From contig JANCMB010000001.1 in NCBI GenBank assembly GCA_031317595.1, positions 3,276,468-3,340,467 of the forward strand: a stretch of 64,000 nucleotides of DNA, given 5' to 3'. Both the position numbers and the translations under genes were made by a program. Every line of letters starts with the position of its first letter. The first letter of the stretch is position 1. The DNA comes from Glutamicibacter sp. PS (GTDB lineage: Bacteria; Actinomycetota; Actinomycetes; Actinomycetales; Micrococcaceae). Under the pieces are notes generated by a model, which worked only from the letters and a program-made list of their open reading frames with translations, did no database searches and was not told the DNA's origin. Shown here in pieces: positions 45,404 to 55,659 of the stretch.

Positions 45404-46368
45404 TGAATTTCCTTGATTGGATACTGACCCCGTTCACGTTCGTCGTGTCGTGGATTCTGTGGGCCTTCCACGAACTGTTCACGATGATCGGCATGAACGC
45501 CGATTCTGGTGTCACCTGGACCCTATCGATCATCTTCCTTGTGTTGCTGATTCGTACGGCGCTGATCCCTGTTTTCGTCAAGCAGATCAAAGCGCAGCGT
45601 GCAATGCAGGCCCTGCAACCTGATCTGCGCAAGCTGCAGGCGAAGTACAAGGGCAAGACCGATCAGCTCTCGCGTCAGGCGATGGTTCAGGAGCAGCAAG
45701 CTCTATTCAAGAAGCACAAGACGAACCCGCTGTCATCGTGCCTTCCGTTGCTCGTGCAGATGCCGTTCTTCTTTGCGCTTTTCCGCGTACTTAACGAGGC
45801 ATCGCGAGCAAGCGAGAATAACACCGGTATCGGTGCATTGTCGGCTGCGCATATTCGCAGTTTTGACGACTCTTCAATCTTCGGTGCTCCATTGTCGGAA
45901 ACGTTCTTGGGGACCATCAATTCAGGTTCGGTGAACGTAGCTGTCATCGTCGTCGCGGTCATCATGATTCTTGCGATGACGGCGTCACAGTTCATTACTC
46001 AGCGTCAGCTAATGACCAAAAACATGAGTGCCGAGGCTCTGCAGGGGCCATTTATGCAGCAGCAGAAGATGATGCTGTACATTCTGCCCTTGGTCTTCGG
46101 TATCGGTGGTATCAACTTCCCAATTGGTGTTCTGATCTACTGGACCGCTTCGAACTTGTGGACCCTGGGTCAGCAGTTCTGGGTTATCCGCAACAACCCG
46201 ACGCCAGGTTCTGAGGCTGAGCGTGACCTTAACGCCCGCCGTGCTGCCAAGGGCTTGCCTCCGGTGGGTCAGAAGAAGAATTCCGCTCCTGAAGTGACTG
46301 CGGTTGACGAGCAGTCGAAGGGTCAGCGTCAGCAGCCACAGCGTAAGAACCGTCGGAAGAAGAAGTAG
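45403..46368 (+). CDS. yidC: YidC/Oxa1-family membrane insertase
   Basis: 321 residues of the Gram-positive (Oxa1-like) type. TM1 near 10-35, the basic cytoplasmic hairpin QAKYKGKTDQLSRQAMVQEQ, then the conserved core LPLLVQMPFFFALFRVL and further TM helices; the C-terminus is basic (QQPQRKNRRKKK) as in members that bind ribosomes. It inserts and folds inner-membrane proteins. ATG overlaps the yidD stop. Confidence 0.97.
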   Translation: MNFLDWILTPFTFVVSWILWAFHELFTMIGMNADSGVTWTLSIIFLVLLIRTALIPVFVKQIKAQRAMQALQPDLRKLQAKYKGKTDQLSRQAMVQEQQALFKKHKTNPLSSCLPLLVQMPFFFALFRVLNEASRASENNTGIGALSAAHIRSFDDSSIFGAPLSETFLGTINSGSVNVAVIVVAVIMILAMTASQFITQRQLMTKNMSAEALQGPFMQQQKMMLYILPLVFGIGGINFPIGVLIYWTASNLWTLGQQFWVIRNNPTPGSEAERDLNARRAAKGLPPVGQKKNSAPEVTAVDEQSKGQRQQPQRKNRRKKK

Positions 46369-46370
46369 TC

Positions 46371-46895
46371 ATGACCACCACCGAAGAGACCGCATCGGCG
46401 GAGTTGAAGCCCCAGGAAGTAGTAACCGAGTCCCTTGACGAGGGCGACGTAGCTGCTGACTACCTTGAAGAGCTACTCGATATCGCAGACCTTGATGGCG
46501 ATATCGATATCGAGATTCGTGGGGGACGTACCTACATTTCGATCGTAGCTGACGACCAGCCAGCCGATCTCTCAAGCCTCGTTGGGGCAGAGGGTGAAGT
46601 TCTCGACGCCTTACAGGAACTGACACGCCTAGCCGTATTGAGCGCTACGGGCGAACGTTCCCGCCTTGTACTTGATATCGCCGGTTACCGTGCGCAGCGC
46701 GCTGAAACCCTTCAAGCAATGGCGCAGGAAGCTATCAAGCAAGCCCAAGCAGATGGAGAACCCGTCCATCTAGAGCCGATGAGCGCCTATGAGCGCAAGA
46801 TCGTCCATGATGTTATTGCCGAAGCGGGGTTGCATTCCGAATCCGAGGGCGAAGGCTCTCGGCGGCACATAGTGGTTTCGGTTTCCGGAAACTAA
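46371..46895 (+). CDS. khpB: KhpB (Jag): KH and R3H domain RNA-binding protein
   Basis: 174 residues. An acidic N-terminal stretch (about 1-45) is followed by a KH domain (DIDIEIRGGRTYISIVADD, then LVGAEGEVLDALQELTRLAV) and a C-terminal R3H domain (EPMSAYERKIVHDVIAEAGL). KhpB binds RNA and affects cell division and envelope synthesis in Gram-positives. It lies between yidC and rsmG, 2 bases after yidC, as in other actinobacteria. Confidence 0.95.
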   Translation: MTTTEETASAELKPQEVVTESLDEGDVAADYLEELLDIADLDGDIDIEIRGGRTYISIVADDQPADLSSLVGAEGEVLDALQELTRLAVLSATGERSRLVLDIAGYRAQRAETLQAMAQEAIKQAQADGEPVHLEPMSAYERKIVHDVIAEAGLHSESEGEGSRRHIVVSVSGN

Positions 46896-46920
46896 TTGCT
46901 TTTACCTTAAGGACGATCCT

Positions 46921-47562
46921 ATGACTGAAGACCTGAGCTTGAGCGCTACAGAAGAGGTAGCTGCGGAGAAGATCTTTGGAGATCGCCTAGACCTCGCGCG
47001 ACGCTATGTACAGCATTTGGCTACATCCGGAATTGAACGTGGCCTGTTAGGGCCACGTGAGGTACCACGCCTCTGGTCGCGCCATGTACTGAACTGCGCT
47101 GTCATCGCGGAGCTCATGGACAAGGACGCAGAAGTTGCCGATGTGGGCAGTGGCGCGGGATTGCCGGGGTTGTGTCTGGCCATCGCGCGAGCTGACTTGA
47201 AGCTCACCCTGATCGAGCCATTGGAACGCCGTTGTATTTGGCTTACGGAAGTTATCGAGGATCTTGGACTGGATAACGTCACAGTCATGCGGGGACGAGC
47301 CGAGCAAATGGTGGACGTCGTTAACGCACAGTATGTCACGGCGCGCGCCGTATCAGCACTGTCCAATCTAGCCGGCCTGACTTTGCCTCTGTTGCACGGC
47401 CAAGGTGAGCTTCTCGCCATTAAGGGACGTTCTGCGGCTGAGGAGATCGCGAAGGCCGAGAATGCCGTCAAGAAGCTTGGCGGGGCTAATACCGAAGTCA
47501 TCGTCGTAGGCGAGGCAGTCCTAGAAGAACCAACCACGGTGGTTCGAATTAAGGTTGGCTAG
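46921..47562 (+). CDS. rsmG: 16S rRNA (guanine-N7) methyltransferase RsmG
   Basis: 213 residues. The SAM-binding motif VADVGSGAGLPGLCLAIARA near 75 and the RsmG start (EKIFGDRLDLARRYVQHLAT, SGIERGLLGPREVPRLWSRH) are clear. It methylates G527 of 16S rRNA; loss gives low-level streptomycin resistance. 25 bases after khpB. Confidence 0.97.
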   Translation: MTEDLSLSATEEVAAEKIFGDRLDLARRYVQHLATSGIERGLLGPREVPRLWSRHVLNCAVIAELMDKDAEVADVGSGAGLPGLCLAIARADLKLTLIEPLERRCIWLTEVIEDLGLDNVTVMRGRAEQMVDVVNAQYVTARAVSALSNLAGLTLPLLHGQGELLAIKGRSAAEEIAKAENAVKKLGGANTEVIVVGEAVLEEPTTVVRIKVG

Positions 47563-47664
47563 AGGTTAGGCGATAGTCTTTAAGGTGTGGGTGCCTCTCC
47601 GAGGGAGGCATCGGCACGGAAGATGATTTTCATAGCAAAACAAACGAAATCATTTGTCGCTGAT

Positions 47665-47680
47665 TGTTTCACGTGAAACA
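47665..47680. promoter_or_regulatory. parS site, perfect consensus
   Basis: TGTTTCACGTGAAACA, the exact bacterial parS palindrome, lies 51 bp before the parA start in the rsmG-parA gap. It is a ParB loading site; its place may also let ParB influence parAB transcription. Confidence 0.95.
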
Positions 47681-47731
47681 TGGTTCAAGCTGTCGTAGTT
47701 CTATACGTCACGAGATACAGAGGAGCATTCC

Positions 47732-48664
47732 TTGAGTAAGACGAAGGATCCGTCGAACAGTGTGTTCGACTTTAATGACTCCTCTTCTCCCCTTGCCAGC
47801 CAACTGGCCAGTGAGCATCGTCGTCGCGAGGCACTGGCGGAGAAGGTGATCCCAACGCCTGATAAGACCAGATACTTCACGATATCCAACCAGAAGGGTG
47901 GCGTCGGTAAAACTACGACCACCGTCAACCTTGCTGCTGCGCTGGCCAAGGGCGGGTTAAATGTTCTTGTTATTGACATTGACCCTCAGGGCAACGCTTC
48001 AACCGCTCTAGGCATCGAGCACCACGCCGAGGTTGAAAGTATCTACGATGTCCTCATCAATGATGTTCCCTTAGCTGAAGTGGTAGCCACTTGCCCTGAT
48101 CTACCGACCCTTCAGGTGGCACCGGCTACCATTCACCTGGCTGGCGCCGAAATCGAGCTTGTTTCTCTAGTTGCACGAGAGCAACGTTTGCAACGGGCGC
48201 TCGACGATTACGCTCGGACTCGCCAGCGCGAGGGTCTGCCGCGCCTCGACTACGTTTTCATTGATTGCCCGCCGAGCCTTGGGCTGTTGACAGTAAACGC
48301 TTTTGTCGCAGCTCGGGAAGTGCTTATCCCAATTCAGTGTGAGTACTATGCCCTCGAGGGATTGAGCCAGCTCCTAAAGAACATTGAGATGATTCAGAAG
48401 CATCTGAATTCTCGTCTGACGGTCTCCACTATCCTTCTGACGATGTACGATGGTCGAACTAATCTAGCGTCTCAGGTTGCTAATGAGGTTCGGGAACATT
48501 TCCCTGAGCAGGTTCTTGGTGCATTGATTCCACGTAGCGTTCGCATTTCCGAGGCTCCGAGCTACCAACAGACCGTTATTACTTACGACCCTAACTCCAC
48601 GGGTGCACTGTCTTACATGGAAGCAGCAATTGAAATTGCTGAACGCGGAGTACAGACGAAGTAA
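47732..48664 (+). CDS. parA: ParA chromosome-partitioning ATPase
   Basis: 310 residues from a TTG start preceded by GAGGAGCATTCC. A 50-residue N-terminal extension precedes the deviant Walker A KGGVGKTTTTVNLAAAL near 57. Walker A' and B follow (VLVIDIDPQGNAST; LDYVFIDCPPSLGLLTVNAF). It moves ParB-parS complexes apart. 112 bases before parB; a perfect parS lies upstream. Confidence 0.97.
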   Translation: MSKTKDPSNSVFDFNDSSSPLASQLASEHRRREALAEKVIPTPDKTRYFTISNQKGGVGKTTTTVNLAAALAKGGLNVLVIDIDPQGNASTALGIEHHAEVESIYDVLINDVPLAEVVATCPDLPTLQVAPATIHLAGAEIELVSLVAREQRLQRALDDYARTRQREGLPRLDYVFIDCPPSLGLLTVNAFVAAREVLIPIQCEYYALEGLSQLLKNIEMIQKHLNSRLTVSTILLTMYDGRTNLASQVANEVREHFPEQVLGALIPRSVRISEAPSYQQTVITYDPNSTGALSYMEAAIEIAERGVQTK

Positions 48665-48776
48665 GCAAATAAACGTCAATGTTGCATTAACACACCCCTT
48701 CTTGCGCTCTCTTAACTACCTCGGGCCAGTAGACTAGTCATATCTGCGATTTGCGAGGAAAGGGCGTTGGAACGCA

Positions 48777-49970
48777 ATGGTCGAGAAGAAGCGAGGCCTA
48801 GGACGTGGGCTTGGGGCACTGATCTCCAGTACGCCTACCGCACCATCTGGAGATGACACCGATTATGTTTCACGTGAAACCAAAGTGTCAGATACGACTC
48901 CGAGCGATAGCGCCAAAACCAAGCCCGTCCGCCCTGTTGACATGTTCTTTGAGCCAGGTCGTAAGACTGACTCACTGACTGCAACGCGTCAGCCCTCTGG
49001 CAACCCTCGCTCGAACCGTCGACACAGAGCCGAGATGCCTGCGTTGGCAGGGACGGTCAAGCCAAAGACTAACGATAAGACGGAAGAAGCTAGCAAGCGA
49101 CCCGAGACGGCTATGGAAGCAGCCAAGTCATCTGATGAGGTCGAATTGATCGATGTTCCTGGCGCACAGTTCATGGAACTTGATGTCACGAAAATTCACC
49201 CAAATCGCAAGCAGCCTCGTACCAATTTCGATCAGGAGCATATGGATGAGCTCATCCACTCCATTCGCGAGATTGGTCTCCTCCAGCCCATCGTCGTACG
49301 ACCTTCTCGTGAGGCGGGGGATGAGCCCTACGAGCTGGTCATGGGTGAGCGCCGTTGGCGTGCAACTCAGGCAGCTGGACTTGCCACAATCCCGGCTATC
49401 ATTCGTGACACGCTCGATACCGATCTCCTGCGCGACGCTCTGCTGGAGAATCTCCATCGTTCACAACTGAATCCCCTTGAAGAAGCTGCTGCGTACCAGC
49501 AATTATTGGAAGAGTTTAACTGCACGCAAGAGGTCCTTTCGGACCGTATCGGCCGCTCGCGTTCTCAGATATCAAATACCATTCGTCTGATGAAGTTGCC
49601 GCCACTTGTGCAGCGTCGGGTCGCGGCTGGCGTACTATCGGCAGGGCACGCTCGAGCACTTTTGGGGCTGACCAACAGTGAAGCGATTGAGCAACTAGCC
49701 CAACGAGTTGTGAATGAAGGTATGTCCGTTCGCGCCACTGAAGAAGCGGTAGCCCTCAGCGATGATCGACCCAAGAAGATGGAAAAGAAGCCGCGCGAAG
49801 TTAATCGCAACGAACGTCTCGATTTCCTAGCCTCGTCATTAGCCGACAGACTCGATACGAATGTGAAGATCTCGCTCGGCGCACGTAAGGGTAAGGTGAG
49901 CATCGAGTTCGCCTCCGTCGAAGATCTGAATCGGATCATGGAAGTTCTGGACCCTGGGGCCAAGAGTTAG
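48777..49970 (+). CDS. parB: ParB chromosome-partitioning protein
   Basis: 397 residues. An N-terminal ParA-interacting start ([19 protein letters not shown]) leads to a low-complexity linker, then the CTPase/ParB domain ([40 protein letters not shown]), the HTH ([20 protein letters not shown]) and a C-terminal dimer domain. It binds parS, slides as a CTP clamp and spreads. A 15/16 parS match lies inside its own linker-coding region (48866-48881). Confidence 0.97.
   Translation: MVEKKRGLGRGLGALISSTPTAPSGDDTDYVSRETKVSDTTPSDSAKTKPVRPVDMFFEPGRKTDSLTATRQPSGNPRSNRRHRAEMPALAGTVKPKTNDKTEEASKRPETAMEAAKSSDEVELIDVPGAQFMELDVTKIHPNRKQPRTNFDQEHMDELIHSIREIGLLQPIVVRPSREAGDEPYELVMGERRWRATQAAGLATIPAIIRDTLDTDLLRDALLENLHRSQLNPLEEAAAYQQLLEEFNCTQEVLSDRIGRSRSQISNTIRLMKLPPLVQRRVAAGVLSAGHARALLGLTNSEAIEQLAQRVVNEGMSVRATEEAVALSDDRPKKMEKKPREVNRNERLDFLASSLADRLDTNVKISLGARKGKVSIEFASVEDLNRIMEVLDPGAKS
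48866..48881. promoter_or_regulatory. parS-like site inside parB
   Basis: TGTTTCACGTGAAACC matches 15 of 16 parS bases; it encodes VSRET in the ParB linker. Probably a functional but weaker ParB site. Confidence 0.8.
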
Positions 49971-49982
49971 TTCCTCTTTCGC

Positions 49983-50020
49983 AAAGCGGTGTGTGTTTCA
50001 CGTGAAACACGCACCGCTTT
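49983..50020 (+). terminator. parB terminator built around a parS site
   Basis: A 38-base near-palindrome (arms AAAGCGGTGTG on the left, CGCACCGCTTT on the right) has parS 49994-50009 at its centre; only 49992/50011 do not pair in DNA (a G-U pair in RNA). A T5 run (50018-50022) follows, 13 bases past the parB stop, as for an intrinsic terminator. Confidence 0.75.
49994..50009. promoter_or_regulatory. parS site, perfect consensus, inside the parB terminator
   Basis: TGTTTCACGTGAAACA, exact parS palindrome, forms the core of the hairpin after parB. ParB bound here would sit on the transcript end of its own gene. Confidence 0.95.
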
Positions 50021-50039
50021 TTCAAGCCGGGCGCGAGCA

Positions 50040-50055
50040 TGTTTCACGTGAAACA
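50040..50055. promoter_or_regulatory. parS site, perfect consensus
   Basis: TGTTTCACGTGAAACA, 46 bp (centre to centre) from the site at 49994. It marks the left edge of the non-coding stretch. Confidence 0.95.
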
Positions 50056-51293
50056 GGGAGATACACCGCCGCTGCGCTGCGAGAACGACCCGTGAGTGAC
50101 TTGAGCTCGGGAAACGAACTAAACGTTGATAGTCAGAAGGGGCCACAGGGGTAACGACCACTGTCCACGGAGTTGGTGAATATTTCGTACGTTCGGACTA
50201 GTCGCTCGATGAGCCGCTAGCTCGAGATACCTAAGGGGAGTGAGCTGCAGTCTGAGGGACACCAACGAGCAAGCGGCGCGGTCCCTTTGTCCTATTCTCG
50301 CGAATGAATGATCTACAAACTGACTTGCGTTCTCTGAATAACATGGTGCAGCACGCAATGCGGACTGCGGTCACGGCTCACGCGATCACCTACAAGTAAA
50401 GGAAGCGCGAAACAGCTACATGCAGGGAGACGGAGGCAGGCAGGGAAGAAACTTGTGTTGTCCGCGAGGATAAGTATCGACCTACCTCGTAGCCGGTGCC
50501 ATGGTAGGCGGCCATAGTGAATGTGCGCCCATAGACCGGGAGGGGAGACCCGAAAACCACGTCGAGCGTATAGCACGGGAGCGAAAACTAACGCCCGTCT
50601 CACATGGTTCACGAGACTGATCGCAGTGACAACGTTCGCACGACTGTAAGAGGCAGGTGTGGCATGAGATGTCGTGCAAGTACGACAGTTGCTGGCGAAG
50701 TCCGAAGTACGGGTAAAGTCGCGGCAAACGATATGTAATCACCGCGTCCACTTAGTGCCATGGGTGCGGCACGGCGAGCCGCACTAAAACTAGCCTTGCG
50801 TGCATCATCGAGGATGAGCAGTCGGATCAAGGAGACCTTCGACCTAAACTTCTGCGCGAGTCGCGACCTTACGCCTGGATGCTCACAAATTCGATGAAGC
50901 TGGGCTGCCATTCGGTCACTTCGCGTCATCCGTTGCCCTGCTTGAGACCCTAGGGCTTGAAGACCTGCGCTACCGTGAAAGCGCTGGCCTCCAGCAACAA
51001 CGGCAAAGGCATCGCTTGTCTCGAAGGTTCAGGACCCAAACTCTACGCAGTACGGCCGACTCGCCTCGGAACATGGGCGTAGGCCAGACGTGGGCCCTCG
51101 GAGGTGCGGATGTCACCCGGCGCCGGCATGCCGAATACCTTGAGCGTTACTGAGACCTGCGTAGTCAAACTTTACTCTCTCGAGAACTCACCGGTCTCCA
51201 CATGAAACCGTTCGCCAGAATGGCGGACAGCAGGGGAGGGGACTCTTCCCGTGACGTCTTGGCCGAGTGAGAGCGGATAGGAAATTTTGCTGA

Positions 51294-51488
51294 AGGCGAG
51301 AGGGCTGGCATTATTCACTAGCCAGGTGTAAGCGCTACAAGTTCAACTATCGAGGTACCACCAAGCACGGTCGTAGCCAGTGGGCAAGAAAGTCTCCGTG
51401 CGGGTGGATCGTGCAGCGGGCAAACGCGGCGCAGCTATACGACGATGCACCTGAAGACAGCGAAGATAGTCGATACTGTCGTGCTACG
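51294..51488 (+). pseudogene. Possible transposase remnant (weak)
   Basis: An open stretch of 65 codons without a proper start, containing CKRYKFNYRGTTKHGRSQW. In IS1249-like and related transposases a Cys-rich N-terminal ribbon includes a similar G-T-T-x-x-G-x-x-x-W pattern, but only half of the ribbon is seen and no catalytic motif follows in frame. Could be chance. Confidence 0.2.
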
Positions 51489-53945
51489 TGAGTTGCAGAA
51501 TTAAGCACCTGAATCGAGAGATGTTGTTTGCGAAAGAAAGCATGCGCCGTCTAAGTGCAAGATTGACTGGTGCGGGACGAGCCCACAAACTACACCCCCT
51601 ATCACGGCATCGTGCGTCAATCGCTTTGCCGGTCAATCTAGGTTCATGGATGCTTCCTCTAAGAGCAGGAGCGGAGCAATGCTCCGCCGCAAGATGTCGA
51701 AACGGGGTTTGATATTTGACATGGCTAGCTCACTGAGGGCGGCATCAACGTTCTAAGACGAACAGTCCAAAGTGGATAGCGCCGACGGAAATGAGATGTG
51801 CTGCCGGTAGGAAGCACGAAGTTCGAGTAATTCGACGGCAGTGAGGTCGCCTAGGTTGGTGTGACACGTGGTGACGTGCCCGCTAGTAAACGCTACGGGT
51901 CACCTGATTTATCCTTCAACCTGGTTCCCTCTTTCTGATTCGAAAGGTCCTCGAGATATAACCGCCTCTCATATTGTCGGCCGGCAACGCGTTCGACCGA
52001 ATTACTCATTGAGGCATCGCCAGACCTGATGCGTCAATCGGTGCTGGCTCTGATCAACCTGCTTCACTCCGTTTACGCCGACCCAGTGGTGGACGTGGCC
52101 TACAGAAGGAATACTCCTTCATGCGGTGCGCAGCATTATTGGTGCCGGCACTGAGATTTTGAGTACCCAGGTCGAGAGAACGGTTGTTGTCGTCTCCTAA
52201 CGCCGATAAGAAACCGACTTCCCCTCAGGGTCGTTAGAACGGAGTAAACATGCCTACACTGGGGTGATCACCGTCGTGATCGAGTACAACCTCGCTGGGT
52301 CTCTTCCCGATGCAGGGATAAGCGCGTCAAATGACTTAGCATTCGCCTACTGTCCAAATTCCAGCTCTCGCTCGTGACTACAGATCTAGAGGGAAGGTCG
52401 AAGAGTTCTGTACAGGTTGCCGGGGGAGACTGGATCGTTCGTGCTCGTCATTCTGAACGATGTCGAGCAGGGAAGTCTGTGCAGGCAGCCACGGTGATCC
52501 TGACAGTGCTCATGGTCGTCGCGATCGCCGCGACGGGATCCCACAAATGCTTGGAGCAACGGTTGAAACCAAGAGAACCCGTTCCTCATGGAATGGTGGC
52601 CTGCACCGAGCTGGTCACCCAGAGCTAGCTTAGGGTCGGGCTGGTCGCTTGGAGTGCACACCTGGGATCGGCGGAAGCACTTGTTGCTAATCTGCTCGCA
52701 GCGATGCCGCATCCGCTATGCGGCACCCCTGATATGGGTCACCCTGAAGGCCATGTGGCCAGCGGACAAAGCGGTTTGTCATTCGGTCTATGACCACATA
52801 GGCGAGGTTGCTGCATAACCAGAACGACCGGCTGCCGGCGTACATGTACCACTAGCTGCCGACCATCCTCGAGCATCTGGACATGGCCTGGGAGAATAAC
52901 CTCTCGTTGGCCGGGCTTCCGACGAATGGGTGACAGTGGATGTGATCGAACAACCCGAGTTCGCGATTGAACCGAGAGACGCCTAACCGTTTGCAGAGGG
53001 GAGATCATCTTCTAGACCCGAGAGACGTTCATCGCTCTAATCGGCGCGTTGATGGCTGAACACGGTGCTCAACGGGCCTGACACCATCACAGCAGAGACC
53101 GATGACACGGGATTCGCCCTTACGCGCTGGGTGCCCTATCCATCCCTCAGAAGAACCCACCGTTACACTGAAGCCGCGATCTGAGTTGAACCGTGCCATA
53201 TCTACATCAGCCCGTGATGAAGCCGTGTAGAAGTTCATGCAGTGTCGGTGATCGGTTGCATCGAGGCGAGGCCCGAAAGTTCAGGAAACGTCGTTAGAGC
53301 GTTGTAAGGTCGGCTGCACCTTAGGCTGAGCCTTCCATGCTGAGGGACTTTCTCAGCGCCCAGTGACACAGCGGCAGGTTGTTGGACTCCGAGACGTGAT
53401 AAACCCGCCTACGGCCCATCTGGAGGGCATCCTGAGGCCTTTACAACGGATTCAGGCAGCGGGATCATACTGGCCGTGCTGGTCCTTTAGCGCCCGACAG
53501 AGGCACGAGGATAATGAACTAACTGGTGCCCGATTGCTGCTGAATGGGTGTTGCTCAGAGCTAGTGATCGTTGCGGCACAGTAGTTGAACCTGCTGACTC
53601 ATGGAGTAATAGGTTATCTGGTAACAGGATGTATGACGCATTCCTTCAATTTCACTTGGGCTCCGCGCAAGTCCTTTGTAAGTGTGGCATGTCAGGGATA
53701 GGGATGAATGTCTAGCTTTGCCGCTCAGCGGCACCGCATGCTCGGGGCTGTCCATCGCGTAGCTAACGACCACGTTAGTCGAAACTCTAACGAAGATATG
53801 CACTGTGTCCGCCCCCGAGAAATCACGGGAGAGCTACAACTTGAGATAGGGGAGTGCCTGCTTTGCGGACAGGGGGTTAGCCATGCGAGGATCCCTGCTG
53901 ATCCCAGGGTAGGACGTTGTGTAATGAGGTTCCTTGAAACAGTCA

Positions 53946-53961
53946 TGTTTCACGTGAAACA
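53946..53961. promoter_or_regulatory. parS site, perfect consensus, isolated
   Basis: TGTTTCACGTGAAACA in the middle of the gene-poor stretch, 3.9 kb from the previous parS. A perfect 16-mer is far beyond chance, so this site is under selection although the surrounding sequence seems not to be. Confidence 0.95.
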
Positions 53962-55266
53962 TGCAGGAGGGGTGGACCAGCAAGCAGAGACCTCACCTAC
54001 CAAGGGTGCGTATGCCGCCGATAAGACGTTGCTCGAGGATGGCACTAACTGATCCCAGCGGGGCACCCGATGGGTATCGAGTAGGGGAGTGCTATGAGCG
54101 TCGTCGGCTCGAGGTCTTAAGGTGTTTAGCAAAGATGTCTAGCGGCCAAAAAACCTATTCAGATTCGACACCGGTTGCAACCTCGATAGAAGTTGAACCT
54201 CTACTCAGTTCATGTGTCGAACGCTGTTGTATAGAAAGCGAGGTAAGGACGAAACACGGACTTAGGTCACAGAGCGCAACCCATGATGCCGGAAGATTGG
54301 ACCTTCTGCCACTAAGACGCCTGAAGTGATTGAGTCCGTATTGGAGCTGTAGTTCAGCGAACTCTGGATGAGGGATTGCGCGCGGCTTAGCAGACGAGCG
54401 AAGAAGTATCGCGGTGCAGTGGAGTGACTTACTACCGTCGGCTCATCTACATTGCTGAGAGCGGTTACCTGGGAAACTGTCCCGGATGCACTTGTTATTT
54501 CTCGTTTCAATCCGTTGAAAGACAACGTACCGTTCGCACAGGATTCCATAAAGCCGTTCGTTCTGCAGACCATGCGATTGCTACGGGCTGGAACAGTGAA
54601 ATCCATCTTGAACGAAGCGGCGACCGCAACATTACACACTGGCTAACGGAGAAGACTCGCAAGGGATATTTATCGTGCTGGGAGTGGGGTAGGAGCAGAG
54701 AAATAACGGCAGTAACTGTTCTTGGTGCGGATGTATTCGTTAGTACTCACGTAGGGACACAGTTCATCATTTTGGCACAGCTCTTGAGACTAACTTTTGG
54801 GTGAAGGACGTTGAGGTACAGGAGCAATGGTCTTGGAACGAGCATTCGCAACAATAGACAGCGAAAGTAGTACCCACTTCCCGAAGATTCTCGGTTCGGA
54901 AGAGCGACTGTCTAGGGGTTCGCGTAAGAGTAGTGGTTGCCTTACTGAACCTGCGCCGTGTCCGTCGTGCGACACGCTCGAGTGAAGAAGAATGAGCAAA
55001 GTGTCGGCGCGATGCAGCGCGGAAGAAGCCACACGTGATCACGAGTGTGTTTCGAGGTATAAAGGTCATCTGGAACAGTATGAGTGGCTTTGTCGGCAGC
55101 TAGGACGATGTCGAGCCAGGGACACCGAACTGACGTAGCGAGAGGACCGTCATGGCTCAATAAGTACTGAGCAAGAACTCCAACTAAAAAAACAAAGCAC
55201 AATACTTGTTTATTGGTCTTCGTCATCTCAGATTCTCTGAAAACGCCTCGTAAGCCTAGGTACAAC

Positions 55267-55302
55267 AATGGGGGTAGATAGCTCACGCCATCTACCCCCA
55301 TT
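55267..55302 (-). terminator. trxA terminator
   Basis: AATGGGGGTAGAT pairs with ATCTACCCCCATT (13 bp, 10-base loop), 12 bases past the trxA stop on the minus strand. Confidence 0.8.
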
Positions 55303-55314
55303 TGTTCGAGACTT

Positions 55315-55638
55315 CTACAGGTATTCTGCGAATTCCTTCTCGAGCACCGGCTTGGGCTTTGCTCCAATCGAGGTAGCTACATGCTCGCCACCCTTGAAAA
55401 CGTAAACAGCCGGGATGCTGGTGATGCCGTACTTGGCCGCGATGCCCTGGTTCTCGTCAACGTTGACCTTAACGACCTCTACCTTGTCTGCGTGCTCGGC
55501 AGCAATCTGGTCCAGTACCGGACCAAGCTGACGGCAAGGGCCGCACCATTCGGCCCAGAAATCTACGATGACCGGCTTTTCGGCATCCAGGACGTCATTC
55601 TGGAAAGTTGCTTCCGTTACATCTTTTGCATTGCTCAT
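55315..55638 (-). CDS. trxA: Thioredoxin
   Basis: 107 residues of the classical thioredoxin fold. Active site WCGPC with Cys32 and Cys35, cis-Pro in GITSIPAVYVFKGGEHV. Reduces disulfides in cytoplasmic proteins using electrons from TrxB, encoded 21 bases upstream on the same strand; GAAAGGAGTG precedes its ATG. A strong hairpin ends the transcript. Confidence 0.98.
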   Translation of the reverse strand: MSNAKDVTEATFQNDVLDAEKPVIVDFWAEWCGPCRQLGPVLDQIAAEHADKVEVVKVNVDENQGIAAKYGITSIPAVYVFKGGEHVATSIGAKPKPVLEKEFAEYL

Positions 55639-55659
55639 GGAGCACTCCTTTCGGGAGGT

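Larger units (their letters stand above)
50056..55266. other. 5.2 kb stretch without a convincing gene (parB-trxA)
   Basis: No frame here has the codon use, ribosome site and recognisable protein sequence of the flanking genes; the longest ATG frames (about 107-141 codons) look like chance openings, and stops are frequent in all frames. G+C seems somewhat lower than nearby genes (by eye). One perfect parS (53946) lies inside. A frame at 51294-51488 shows a short zinc-ribbon-like word (GTTKHGRSQWARK) reminiscent of some IS transposases. Relatives usually carry genes such as an amidase here (family knowledge). It may be a decayed region; no intact element, tRNA or repeat array was recognised. 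Confidence 0.7.

Noticed and set aside
50609-50929. 106-codon minus-strand frame in the gene desert
   Set aside because: No ribosome site and no family resemblance; length is expected by chance in 5 kb of six frames.
50848-51150. 101 codons without a stop on the plus strand in the desert
   Set aside because: Looked protein-like in places (LLETLGLEDLRYRES), but has no proper start, and several openings of this length are expected by chance.
52374-52628. 84-codon plus-strand frame with a hydrophobic centre
   Set aside because: Starts without a ribosome site; the single hydrophobic run is not enough to call a membrane protein.
53708-54052. 114-codon plus-strand frame spanning the isolated parS
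   Set aside because: Weak start context and no recognisable protein; the MFHVKH segment is just the parS read as codons.
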